Shown: positions 32,494 to 40,833 of the stretch, piece by piece
Position numbering within the stretch: the first letter of the stretch is position 1
Layout of the letters: each line of letters opens with the position of its first letter
Source: Cylindrotheca closterium
Lineage: Eukaryota; Bacillariophyta; Bacillariophyceae; Bacillariales; Bacillariaceae
NCBI GenBank assembly: GCA_933822405.4
Contig: CAKOGP040000558.1
Coordinates: forward strand, 1-54,786
Length of the DNA: 54,786 nucleotides
Direction: 5' to 3'
Made by a program: the position numbers and the translations under genes
Notes under the pieces: generated by a model
What the model was told of the DNA's origin: nothing
Seen by the model: the letters and a program-made list of their open reading frames with translations, nothing else
The model's database searches: none

Positions 32494-32735
32494 TTGGATG
32501 GACAAATTGTCCACCCAAGTCAGCAGAACCGTGGACGGATTGTCCATCCAATCAGAATTACATGGACAATCCGTCCATCCAATCAAACTGTATGAAAAGA
32601 GGTGAATTTCGGCAATTCAGGCAATATGATTGGATGGACAATTCGTCCACGACGCGGCTGGCTCCGTGGACAATTTGTCCACGGCTGGGCATGGGCTGGC
32701 TCCGTGGACAATCTTTCCACGGCTCGGCTGGCTCT
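32494..32735. repeat. Cluster of TGGACAATNNGTCCA hairpins, B
   Basis: This is the same family as 29910-30056. Hairpins include TGGACAAATTGTCCA, TGGACAATCCGTCCA, TGGACAATTCGTCCA and TGGACAATTTGTCCA, with linkers ACGCGGCTGGCTCCG and CATGGGCTGGCTCCG. Left of 32595 the units are joined instead by GATTGGA/TCCAATCA arms, so there are two sub-types. Confidence 0.75.
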
Positions 32736-33452
32736 TTCGGGATCAGATCACGCACAAGAGAAAAAAGCTTTGATGTAGGCATTTTTTCCACCTATGAGAT
32801 GGCAGAAAAGGTAGAATTAGAGACGCGCCCTTCTTGTCGAATTCTCAGATATATGTTATTTAAAATCGCTTTGCATTAATTCAACACTCACTCTTGCGAA
32901 GGGAGTGAACGCTTCACTGCAGATAAGAATGGAGAACGGAATCCAACTATTCTTTAGATGGTCAGAATCGAAGATCCCGCGACTAAGATTCCTTTTTCAG
33001 CCTTTCAAAGAACCAAAGGTCGACCACTACGACCTCCGTTCCCGGCCGTTCCAGGACCGTGTGGCAAATTCTTGGTCGGCAAGACGGGAGACGTATGGGC
33101 GTTTCTAGCTCTTCCTTAGTCTCAATTTCCGTCGTGTCGATTACGGCGCGTCACTCTCTAGCCATCGTCTTGCGGTCAACCCACCCCGTCTGTCGGTCGC
33201 ACGTAAACGAGCGAAGGGTCTCCCTGAGGAGCGTTCTTAACAAAAAAACAAAAATGCACCACGTGTCTCATTTGCACCACGGCGGAATTTGGTGCATATT
33301 CGACCATTCCTAACAAAAACGGTGCCGCATTACCGGCCCTGTGCGGCAGTACCGGCCCTGCGTACAATTCTTTAAGTAAACACATGTAGATGCACTAAGG
33401 TGCGGTCAATTTTTTCCGCGACACGCAACAACAACAAAACAACAACAACAAG

Positions 33453-34727
33453 ATGCTCGATTTTGATCTTGATGACGATTACGACACTGCTTTATTTTTT
33501 GCTCTCGCGCATTTAACACAACAACAGACGAGAAGACCCAAGTATCCAACCGAACGGGTCAATTGGGACGAACATCTTCAGAAAGAGTTGTATCAGAACT
33601 CGTTTCATAGGACATATCGCATGTCCTATCCCTCTTTCCTGAAGCTAAAAGGATTATTGGGGGACAAAATAGTGCTAAATGGTTCTAGAAGCACAGCATC
33701 ATCTGGCACAGCTCCAATCATTCCTCAAGTTGTTATGGCATGTGGAATTCGTTGGCTTGCCGGGGGTTCTCCAACCGATATTAAGAACGCGTATGGGCTG
33801 ACCGTATCCACTGTTTACAGGTTGAGGGACTTGTTCTTGGATGCTGTGTGTACAACAGACGAACTTGACATGAGGCTCCCAGATCTTTCAAATCCTTCTG
33901 AGATATCTAAATTCCGGTCAGATTTCGAAAAATTAAGTTCTTCAGGGGTGTGCAAAGGTTGTGTCGGAGTTTTGGACGGAATGCTTCAACGCATAGGCAA
34001 CCCATCGGTGGCCTGTGCTGAAGGCCAGGTGAGATCCTATTTTTCAGGACATTACAATTGTCCTGGATTAAATGTTCTTGCCATGTGTGATGCTTTTTTG
34101 CGTTTCACTTTTTTTGGCGTATTGAATCCAGGGTCCGCTTCTGACCGAATGACGTATCTCAAATCTCGGCTCCCAGCATTTGTGGACTCATTGCCATTCG
34201 GTACCTATGTCATTGGCGATGCAGCTTTTCCTCTAGGTGATAACCTGTTGATTCCATTCACCGGTACCTACAAACTGGATCCATCCAATGATGTTTATAA
34301 CTTTCACATCTCTCAGCTCAGGATTAGGATTGAGATGGCGTTCGGCCATCTGACTAACAAGTGGAGAGTGCTGCGCAGACCGTTGGGAGGGAAGCTTGCT
34401 AGGCAGTCACAGGTCCTCGAAGTTTGTGCCAGGCTTCACAATTTTGGAATTAATGAAAGGATACTTGGTGAGCACGAGCAAGAAGAAAGTGAAGAAACGG
34501 AAATGTCTGCCAACACTTGTTTTGACTCTATGGAACTTTCCCCAGCAGGCCTGGGATATTTACCCACACTGCGCCCTTTTGAGGAAATACCCGGGTCTTC
34601 AGCAATGCGGAATTTATTGGTGGATCACATTAGGGCTTACGGATTGACACGGAGTCAGCAAAATGTTGCAAGAAAACGTGAACACGAAAAAACGTTCGAT
34701 TATTGCGAGAAAAACAGTCTTATGTAG
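33453..34727 (+). CDS. PIF/Harbinger (DDE_Tnp_4) transposase
   Basis: A single intact exon of 424 aa. The DDE triad is visible: GVLDGMLQRI (first Asp), YVIGDAAFPL (second Asp) and RIRIEMAFGHLTNKW (Glu). A helix-turn-helix-like segment, NAYGLTVSTVYRLRDLF, precedes the catalytic core. The fold and spacing are those of Harbinger transposases and of the domesticated HARBI1. The frame has no stops or shifts, so the copy could be active or very young. The C-terminal 60 residues are charged. Confidence 0.92.
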   Translation: MLDFDLDDDYDTALFFALAHLTQQQTRRPKYPTERVNWDEHLQKELYQNSFHRTYRMSYPSFLKLKGLLGDKIVLNGSRSTASSGTAPIIPQVVMACGIRWLAGGSPTDIKNAYGLTVSTVYRLRDLFLDAVCTTDELDMRLPDLSNPSEISKFRSDFEKLSSSGVCKGCVGVLDGMLQRIGNPSVACAEGQVRSYFSGHYNCPGLNVLAMCDAFLRFTFFGVLNPGSASDRMTYLKSRLPAFVDSLPFGTYVIGDAAFPLGDNLLIPFTGTYKLDPSNDVYNFHISQLRIRIEMAFGHLTNKWRVLRRPLGGKLARQSQVLEVCARLHNFGINERILGEHEQEESEETEMSANTCFDSMELSPAGLGYLPTLRPFEEIPGSSAMRNLLVDHIRAYGLTRSQQNVARKREHEKTFDYCEKNSLM

Positions 34728-34795
34728 TAATGTCTTATTTAGTAAGGAGGTCTATGTCTCTTTGTCATCAGTGATTTCTTATTTATTACTTTGGT

Positions 34796-36432
34796 TTATA
34801 CCTCTTCATCATCCGAAACGTCTGATGTCTCAAAACACAACTCGAGCCTTTTGATTGGAGAAGACACTGGACTTCTTGCGTCCTCAAGGATGTCGTCCCT
34901 CTTCTTTTCCACAACGCGGTAAGACTTGCCCAACATGATGTCTGCCCTTTCCAGATCACATAGTAGATCTTTCATACGTTCTTTAGTGTGCTCATCTGAA
35001 CATTGGTTCAATTGTTCTTGGAGTTTTAGTGTCTTGGTCATGTTTGCCGTCCGTTTCTCCAAGTTCTTATCTAAGTCATCCTCAACTTTCCGAAGCTTTG
35101 AACTGTAATCATTTGAGTTCTTTTCCATTTCGGCTCTCTTCAAATCGACAAGCATTCTCATGGAATGTCCTAAGTCATTCTCAGGGCGGCTCTTCCGTTT
35201 TCCAGATGAAGAAAGGCTGCTGCGAGTGCTTCGCGGGGGGGGCTTGCTTGGGGTCTTCTGGAATCCACCATCACGAAACACATCCGCAGGAATACCCTTC
35301 ACCGCCGCTCTATGCAGAACTGTGTAGCCTGTTTGATGAAAGAAGAAGATGTTTATGAGACTAGGCAGGCAACAAACAGAAACACAGGCAACTTACTCGA
35401 AGATTCTTTCATCAGCAGGTGATATAGATACAAGAATGGCCGTTGTCCCACAAAGTTGTGGAAGTCGCCGTGGTTGCCCGACATTTTATTTTTTTCATGA
35501 GCAACCCTGTAATGGTGATCGATGTGCTTCTTCAAATTGAGGCAATCAGTAGCATTCAACTTGTCATAGTCTGTACCGCAGACATCCTCATCAATGTTGT
35601 TGAGTTCCAGCATATCCTGCATATTGATGTCAGACATAGGGATGGAAGACAGTGCAGAATTCAATTCATTGTTGTAGAATTTTGCAATTTCGTGATACAG
35701 CCGTTCGCCATTCCTGTTGCCAGCATCCATCTCTTGGCGGTTGGGTTGTTTTCCAAGATTTTCAACAAGATCTCGCATCTCCTCAGCACAAATGGTCATA
35801 ACAAACCGATATATAGTCCCAGAACTTCGTACAACAGGGGGCAGTGTCGCAGGATTCCTCTTTGCTGCGGTTGTGGGTGCAACTTTCCTCTTGTGGCGGT
35901 CATGATTGTTGTCTTGGCGATACATCTCATCCATGTTCATTTGTGAGACAAGTCTTTGTTTTGCAATCATATCACACAGAACTCCCTTCCTCTTTCTAGT
36001 ATAAGAAGACACTTTGAGGTTCTTCCCTATGACGCGACAGTCAGAGGCTGTGAGATCGGCTGCGGGAATACCTTTGATTGTGCAAAGGCATGTTTTTTGA
36101 GACTCCACGCCCACCAGATTAACAGGCTCTTGTGTAACAACAACATCATCCCATGTGACTGTATTCCAGTTCGTTTTGATGATGGTTGCTTCGCCTCTTG
36201 TAGTAGCACTTTCCTCAATACTGGCCTCGATACTACTTGTGTTGCATGTTGGAGAACACACAAAGTCAATTTCATCAAAACCCGCAGCTTGACAGCACAA
36301 GTTATGCACTGGTTCGCCACATCCTCGGCAAACATGGGCCCCAGGCCCAACCAATGGCAAAGACGGATACATGCAGCCGGTCTTCACGCCACAACGCTGT
36401 TCTTGGGATGGGGAAACATTGTTTGAAGCCAT
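34796..36432 (-). CDS. Second gene of the Harbinger element: zinc-finger/coiled-coil protein
   Basis: Two exons: 35397-36432 and 34796-35328. The 68-nt intron (GTAAGT...AACAG) joins the frames in phase. With start MASNNVSPSQEQ at 36432 the product is 522 aa; an in-frame ATG at 36492 would add 20. The N-terminus has a Cys/His cluster (CRGCGEPVHNLCC, then CSPTC) that looks like a small zinc-binding fold. The middle contains basic patches. The C-terminus, after the splice, has SYTVLHRAAVKGIP and a long coiled-coil candidate (LVDLKRAEMEKN..., LQEQLNQ...). Harbinger elements usually encode a Myb-like partner for transposase import and DNA binding. This protein sits in that place but shows no clear Myb motif. 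Confidence 0.65.
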
Positions 36433-36569
36433 TTGTCTTATTGTTGGGTATGCATTGATGTAAAGCAACTGTGTTTTCATCAGAGATGACATACCGGAGG
36501 CAGGTAAGCATTCTCAGTTCAGGATTCCAACAATTTTGATTGGTAAATATTTTTTTGGGAGCACGTGCC

Positions 36570-36710
36570 AAGTCCATGATGCCGTGGTGCATCGTGGTGC
36601 ATCGTGGTGCATTTCAAATGCACCACGATGCACCATGCTAACCCGGATTTTTGCGTATGTCCGGGTTGGCATGGTGCATCGTGGTGCATCGTGGTGCATC
36701 GTGGTGCACT
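36570..36710. repeat. Subterminal GTGGTGCATC array with hairpins in the Harbinger element
   Basis: GTGGTGCATC is repeated head to tail: three units at about 36586-36615, an inverted pair GCACCACGATGCACC at 36618-36637, and three or four more at 36671-36705. Between them ACCCGGA and TCCGGGT form an outer stem. Weaker copies (GCACCACG, TTGGTGCAT) lie just inside the left end at 33255-33300. They are probable transposase-binding sites. Confidence 0.7.
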
Positions 36711-36735
36711 TTTTTGTTTTGTTAAGAACGCGCCT

Positions 36736-36783
36736 CAGACTAGCCGTGCCGGTGTCTTTTGGTAAATATAATGTGCTTGTTTC
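36736..36783 (+). repeat. Dispersed 40-bp repeat, copy 3, abutting the Harbinger right end
   Basis: The sequence from CAGACTAGCCGTGCCGGTGT to ATAATGTGCTTG is shared with 23993-24036 (inverted) and 25732-25769. Here it starts exactly at the transposon terminus, so the element inserted into, or next to, a copy of this repeat. Confidence 0.65.
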
Positions 36784-36971
36784 GACAAAGTGGACGCAAT
36801 CAAAAGCGCGCTAAATAATGTATTCGTTAAACAAAACTGCCGTTCACGCAAAATGTAACGTAGGATTTCTACTCGCGATGATCTGAATAAAATTCAGGGG
36901 CGGGAGGAAAGGTTGCCCCTTTTAATTAACCGCTCCTTCGAGCGTCGATTCTATCCAACGTCTTGCAGTCT

Positions 36972-37013
36972 CCAGGTACTGCACGATGTACCAGGTAAAC
37001 GTACCTGGTACCT
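36972..37013. repeat. TACCAGGTAC-type palindrome upstream of the GET2-like gene
   Basis: TGTACCAGGTAAACGTACCTGGTACC contains the arms ACCAGGTA and TACCTGGT around a short loop and lies about 115 bp before the ATG at 37127. It resembles the palindrome upstream of the peroxiredoxin gene. Confidence 0.45.
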
Positions 37014-37126
37014 GCTAGAGTGCGAGTCAACTTTCAACTTGCGTAATTTGCCGTGTGTTGCAGTTCTATTTGCGTGCAGAAAACAAAAATCAACCTTTCG
37101 ATTCATTTTTAAAATAAAGCATTATC

Positions 37127-38428
37127 ATGGCTGAAGATTCAGAAGCTGCCGAGGCAGCTCGAGCTCAAGCAGAAGCTCGAAGAAAGAGAATATTGGAGAA
37201 AGCCCAAAAGCGAATGGGCAAAGTTAGCGGCGAAGTTGGTCAGGACGACGAAGACAAGAAGCAGTCTGCCTCCAATGCCGCCAGGATTCGGGCAGCCCGT
37301 CAACGGCGCTATGGAAGAAAACCAAATCCAACAGAGGATGAGAAGTCGGTACCGACTGAAAATTATGAGAGCGATGAGATAAAGTCAGCCGAAGCACCTG
37401 GAAGTAACGAGGAATCCACTGATGCTGTTGAAGAGGATAACTTGGAGAAACCAACCACGGAGACAACTTCGCCAACTTTGGAAGCGACTACAAGTGGCGC
37501 CGTTGCTGAAGCATCTGGGTACTCCGAACCTAAGAAAAAATACCTTGGGGTGGCAAGGATGCGCCGCAAAATGATTCTCAAGAAAAAGACCGAAAATGAA
37601 GAGGTGAAGGGCAAAAAAGAAGCGCCTCAGGAATCAGTTGGGGTTGATTCTCAGGAAAAGGCATTACCCAAAACGGCAAGAAATTCTATTTACATGCACA
37701 TTGTGACAATTTTGTTGCTTTTTGTTGCTGGCTTTGACGTCGGCTTGAACCAGTTTCACCAAGATGTTAGGGTGCATCACCAACTCGTCTTTAAGGAGGT
37801 TGGCATTCCACTTCTGCACAACTCTCTATCACAACAAGAAGAAAATTCACTTGAAATGGATGTTGATATCCAAAGCCATGGAGATTTGGCAAATGAGTTT
37901 GATGGGAGTGACGAGGATGAATCACTGAATGCAAACATTGATCCTCTTTTCAAGGTTGACCTTGATGAACTCACGAAAGGTCCTGGTTTCCTGAACGTGC
38001 TTGCTCGAGCAGCAGTCTCGACTCACCGTTTGCTCCTTCGAATCTTTTACTTTACTCCAAAGAACATAATTCTCTCGCTACTCTCGCTTCCACAAGCTCT
38101 GGTGAAAAATCCGCCGACACTCTGCCTCTTGGCACTTATTCTTCGTCAAGTTGTTGGCAAGAGAATACTCTCTGCAGGTATTCCCGGTTCAGATTCGGAA
38201 GAGAAAGAATCCGGGCTTGACGTTGTAGCGATGATAAAACAGGGAGTCGCAAAGTGGCTCTCGAGTGCTTTTCCCAACGCTTTGGGCATATATGATGCCT
38301 TTTCGCACCTCCGATCAGATATGTACATCATTATCTGTGGCGTCTTTTTCGGGCTTGCGTGGTCTCATACGGCCATTGAACTCCAAATTCCGGCCTCTGA
38401 TTCTGCGACTGCGACTGATGAGCTCTAG
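37127..38428 (+). CDS. GET2/CAML-like ER membrane receptor subunit (putative)
   Basis: A single exon of 433 aa. The N-terminus carries ARRKRILEKAQKRMGKVSGE, a basic helix of the same pattern as the RR..RLL...R..KI.G motif with which yeast Get2 and animal CAML bind the Get3/TRC40 ATPase. An acidic, probably disordered linker follows. Then come three hydrophobic segments: IYMHIVTILLLFVAG (about residue 190), FTPKNIILSLLSLPQAL with its neighbour (about 315-345), and MYIIICGVFFGLAWSH near the C-terminus. N-terminal cytosolic helix, long linker and three C-terminal membrane passes is the Get2/CAML plan for insertion of tail-anchored proteins at the ER. The call rests on topology and one motif. It is otherwise an unknown membrane protein. 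Confidence 0.6.
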   Translation: MAEDSEAAEAARAQAEARRKRILEKAQKRMGKVSGEVGQDDEDKKQSASNAARIRAARQRRYGRKPNPTEDEKSVPTENYESDEIKSAEAPGSNEESTDAVEEDNLEKPTTETTSPTLEATTSGAVAEASGYSEPKKKYLGVARMRRKMILKKKTENEEVKGKKEAPQESVGVDSQEKALPKTARNSIYMHIVTILLLFVAGFDVGLNQFHQDVRVHHQLVFKEVGIPLLHNSLSQQEENSLEMDVDIQSHGDLANEFDGSDEDESLNANIDPLFKVDLDELTKGPGFLNVLARAAVSTHRLLLRIFYFTPKNIILSLLSLPQALVKNPPTLCLLALILRQVVGKRILSAGIPGSDSEEKESGLDVVAMIKQGVAKWLSSAFPNALGIYDAFSHLRSDMYIIICGVFFGLAWSHTAIELQIPASDSATATDEL

Positions 38429-38437
38429 GCTAGTCAC

Positions 38438-38452
38438 TACCAGGTACCGTAC
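38438..38452. repeat. TACCAGGTACCGTAC palindromic motif upstream of P5CDH
   Basis: A short relative of the palindromes at 23819 and 36972. It lies between the GET2-like stop codon and the P5CDH start, about 200 bp before the latter. Confidence 0.35.
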
Positions 38453-38648
38453 ATTCCAATCCATTGTTGTATTACAAACATGCATTCAGAATTTGGATCT
38501 AAGCAGATGTGTCACTGTGACAATTAGTTTTTTAATTAATGCACCACCCTGTAATTTCAACTTTCAACTTGACTTCGTATCAAACAAAAAGCTGACTTCG
38601 TGTCAAAAAACACAACCAGGCAAGATCATATAAAAAATACACTTTACA

Positions 38649-40650
38649 ATGTTGCAAGCTGTTACATTACGTCGTGGCGCCAAGTCACTCCAGGCCGCCT
38701 CTCGATCTTTCACTCGAAACCTCTCCTCGAAGCCAGCATGGGCAACCATTGATGTTGGCGAGATGGGTAAGCTGCCTACTCCATACGCTGTTAGCAATCT
38801 TGTCGGAGGAGAATGGCGGAAAGCAAAGTCAGAGATGTTGATCCCGCATCCGCTGGACAAAAATCAGCACTCTATCTTTTCTGTTCCAGATACGGATGTT
38901 TCTGAGTTGGAGCCGTTCTTTAAAAGCATGAGGAAGGTTCCTAAATCTGGAGTGCACAATCCGTTGAAGAATGTAAGTGCATTGTTTCCTGCGCAGTCAG
39001 TTTGTTTGTCTATCCCTTTTGGATTCTAACGTGATTGGCAGCCTCATCGCTATGTTGAGTATGGGGAAATTAGCAGATTGGCAGGAGCAGCGCTAAGTGA
39101 TGAGAAGGTGGCAGAATATTTCGCAGAGCTTATCATGAATTGCGTGGTAAGTTTTACTCCAACCAATACTGATATACAACTTTCTCGTTTCCACTAACCA
39201 ATGATTGGATCAATTAGCCAAAATCGAAAGGACAGGCGTTGGGCGAAGTCAAAGTCACCGCTGATTTTTTGAATAATTTCGCTGGGGACAATGTCCGCCG
39301 CCTGGCAAAGTCGTTTGGTGTTCCAGGTATGTGAGAAATCGTGGAAACCCAATTTCACCTCGCATGTAAGACGCTAATAGCCGCTGCTGTAGGGGACCAC
39401 TATGGGCAGTTTAGTCAAGGCCACCGTTGGCCATATGGTGCCGTTGGATTGGTGACGCCTTTCAACTTTCCGCTTGAAATTCCAGTCTTGCAACTGATGG
39501 GTGCTCTATACATGGGGAACAAGCCTGTCATCAAACCGAGCGAACAAGTTTCGGTTGTAATGGAGCAGTTTGTACGTCTCTTGATACACAGCGGGATGGA
39601 CCCGAATGATCTTGATCTCTTGAATTGTAGAGGGCCAGTAGTCGAGAAGCTCATCTTGGAGACTCCACTTCGAGTTACACAGTTTACTGGTAGTTCGAAA
39701 GTTGCCGAGCACTTGAGTCAGGCGACAAACGGCAAGGTAAAATACGCTTTCGAAGAAAGTGTTCTGGAGGAATTGTTGCTGACTGCTTCACTTGTAATTC
39801 GTAGGTGAAAATTGAAGATGCCGGATTTGACTGGAAGGTTATTGGTCCAGACGTCGACGATGTCGACTATGTTGCTTGGCAATGTGATCAAGATGCTTAC
39901 GCTACAATTGGTCAAAAGTGTTCCGCACAGTCGATTTGTTTCATTCATGAGAACTGGAAGAGCACCAATCTGCTGGCGAAGATGAAAGAAAATGCAGAAG
40001 CAAGATCCCTTTCTGACCTAACTGCAGGCCCTGTCCTTACTCAGACCACCAAACAGTTTCTTGATCATGCTAATAGTATAGCAGCTATCGAAGGCGCAGA
40101 GATCCTTTGGGGGGGGAAAGAACTAAAAGATCACAATATTCCTGATATTTACGGGGCTGTTGAACCGACAGCCGTTTTTGTGCCGCTGGAAGAGATGATG
40201 AAAGAAGAGAATTTCTCTCTTTGTTCGACAGAGATATTTGCCCCTTTTCAAGTTGTGACCACCTATGACGACGACTCTGTTGACTTGGTATTGCATGCAT
40301 TGGAGAAGATGTCTCACCATCTGACTGCTGCCGTGGTCTCAAATGATCTTGAATTCCAGAGCAAAATCCTTTCAAACACCGTAAATGGGACCACCTATGT
40401 AGGACGAAGAGCAAGGACAACTGGGTAAGTTCGCATTTTCTAATGCAGATTTTTCCTTCCAGACATTGTGTACTCAAGACTTTTCATCTTCGACAGAGCA
40501 CCGCAAAATCATTGGTTTGGACCTGCAGGCGACCCTCGTGGATGCGGCATTGGAACACCAGAAGCCATCCAACTGGTTTGGTCGTGCCACCGTGAAATCG
40601 TCAACGACAATTTCGTACCTGATGGCTGGACTCAGCCAAAGGCAACATAA
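38649..40650 (+). CDS. Delta-1-pyrroline-5-carboxylate dehydrogenase, mitochondrial (ALDH12 family)
   Basis: Six exons: 38649-38972, 39042-39146, 39218-39326, 39393-39736, 39805-40424, 40497-40650. They give 551 aa. The enzyme oxidises P5C (glutamate semialdehyde) to glutamate with NAD+, the last step of proline breakdown. The N-terminus (MLQAVTLRRGAKSLQAASRS) is a basic, serine-rich mitochondrial presequence. Matching blocks of plant ALDH12 include HRWPYGAVGLVTPFNFPLE, QLMGALYMGNKP, FTGSSKVAE, EDAGFDWKV, the catalytic cysteine in IGQKCSAQS, and GAPQNHWFGPAGDPRG near the end. Identity to plant ALDH12 is far higher than to the bacterial or animal ALDH4 form. Every intron is 60-75 nt with GT-AG ends. 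Confidence 0.95.
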
Positions 40651-40833
40651 GCAGTATTTCTGCATAACGTAGAACAGGCTTAGAAGAAGATTCATTTTTC
40701 TATCTATTGCGCAGCTTCATGGTGACAAGTCAAGTTCACTTTAGTTATTAACTACAAATAAGAGCTTCAAATGACGTCTTCCATTAATATGCCTGCCTGT
40801 AATCCAAAGTTTAAAAACACTGGTAAAGTATTT

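Larger units (their letters stand above)
29380..33223. other. Gene-free region between cyclin and Harbinger element
   Basis: 3.8 kb without a supported gene. It holds two clusters of TGGAC/GTCCA hairpins (29910-30056, 32494-32735) and a diverged tandem repeat (about 30900-31560). Other open frames (for example 30193-30483 and 31674-31922) overlap in several phases, have no splice partners and match nothing I know. Confidence 0.5.
33224..36738. mobile_element. PIF/Harbinger-type DNA transposon, apparently complete
   Basis: The 3515-bp element is bounded by inverted repeats. The left end begins CTGAGGAGCGTTCTTAAC and the right end, reversed, CTGAGGCGCGTTCTTAAC; both continue through an A-rich stretch to GTGCACCACG or TGCACCACG, about 40 bp in all. 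It carries a transposase on the plus strand and a two-exon second gene on the minus strand, converging with it. Two protein genes are usual in PIF/Harbinger elements. A target-site duplication is not clear; CTGAG and CTCAG at the two ends could instead be part of the repeats. Confidence 0.8.

Noticed and set aside
33221..36741. Three-base or CTNAG target-site duplication of the Harbinger element
   Set aside because: CTGAG at the left and CTCAG at the right are reverse complements rather than direct copies, so they are more simply the outer bases of the inverted repeats.
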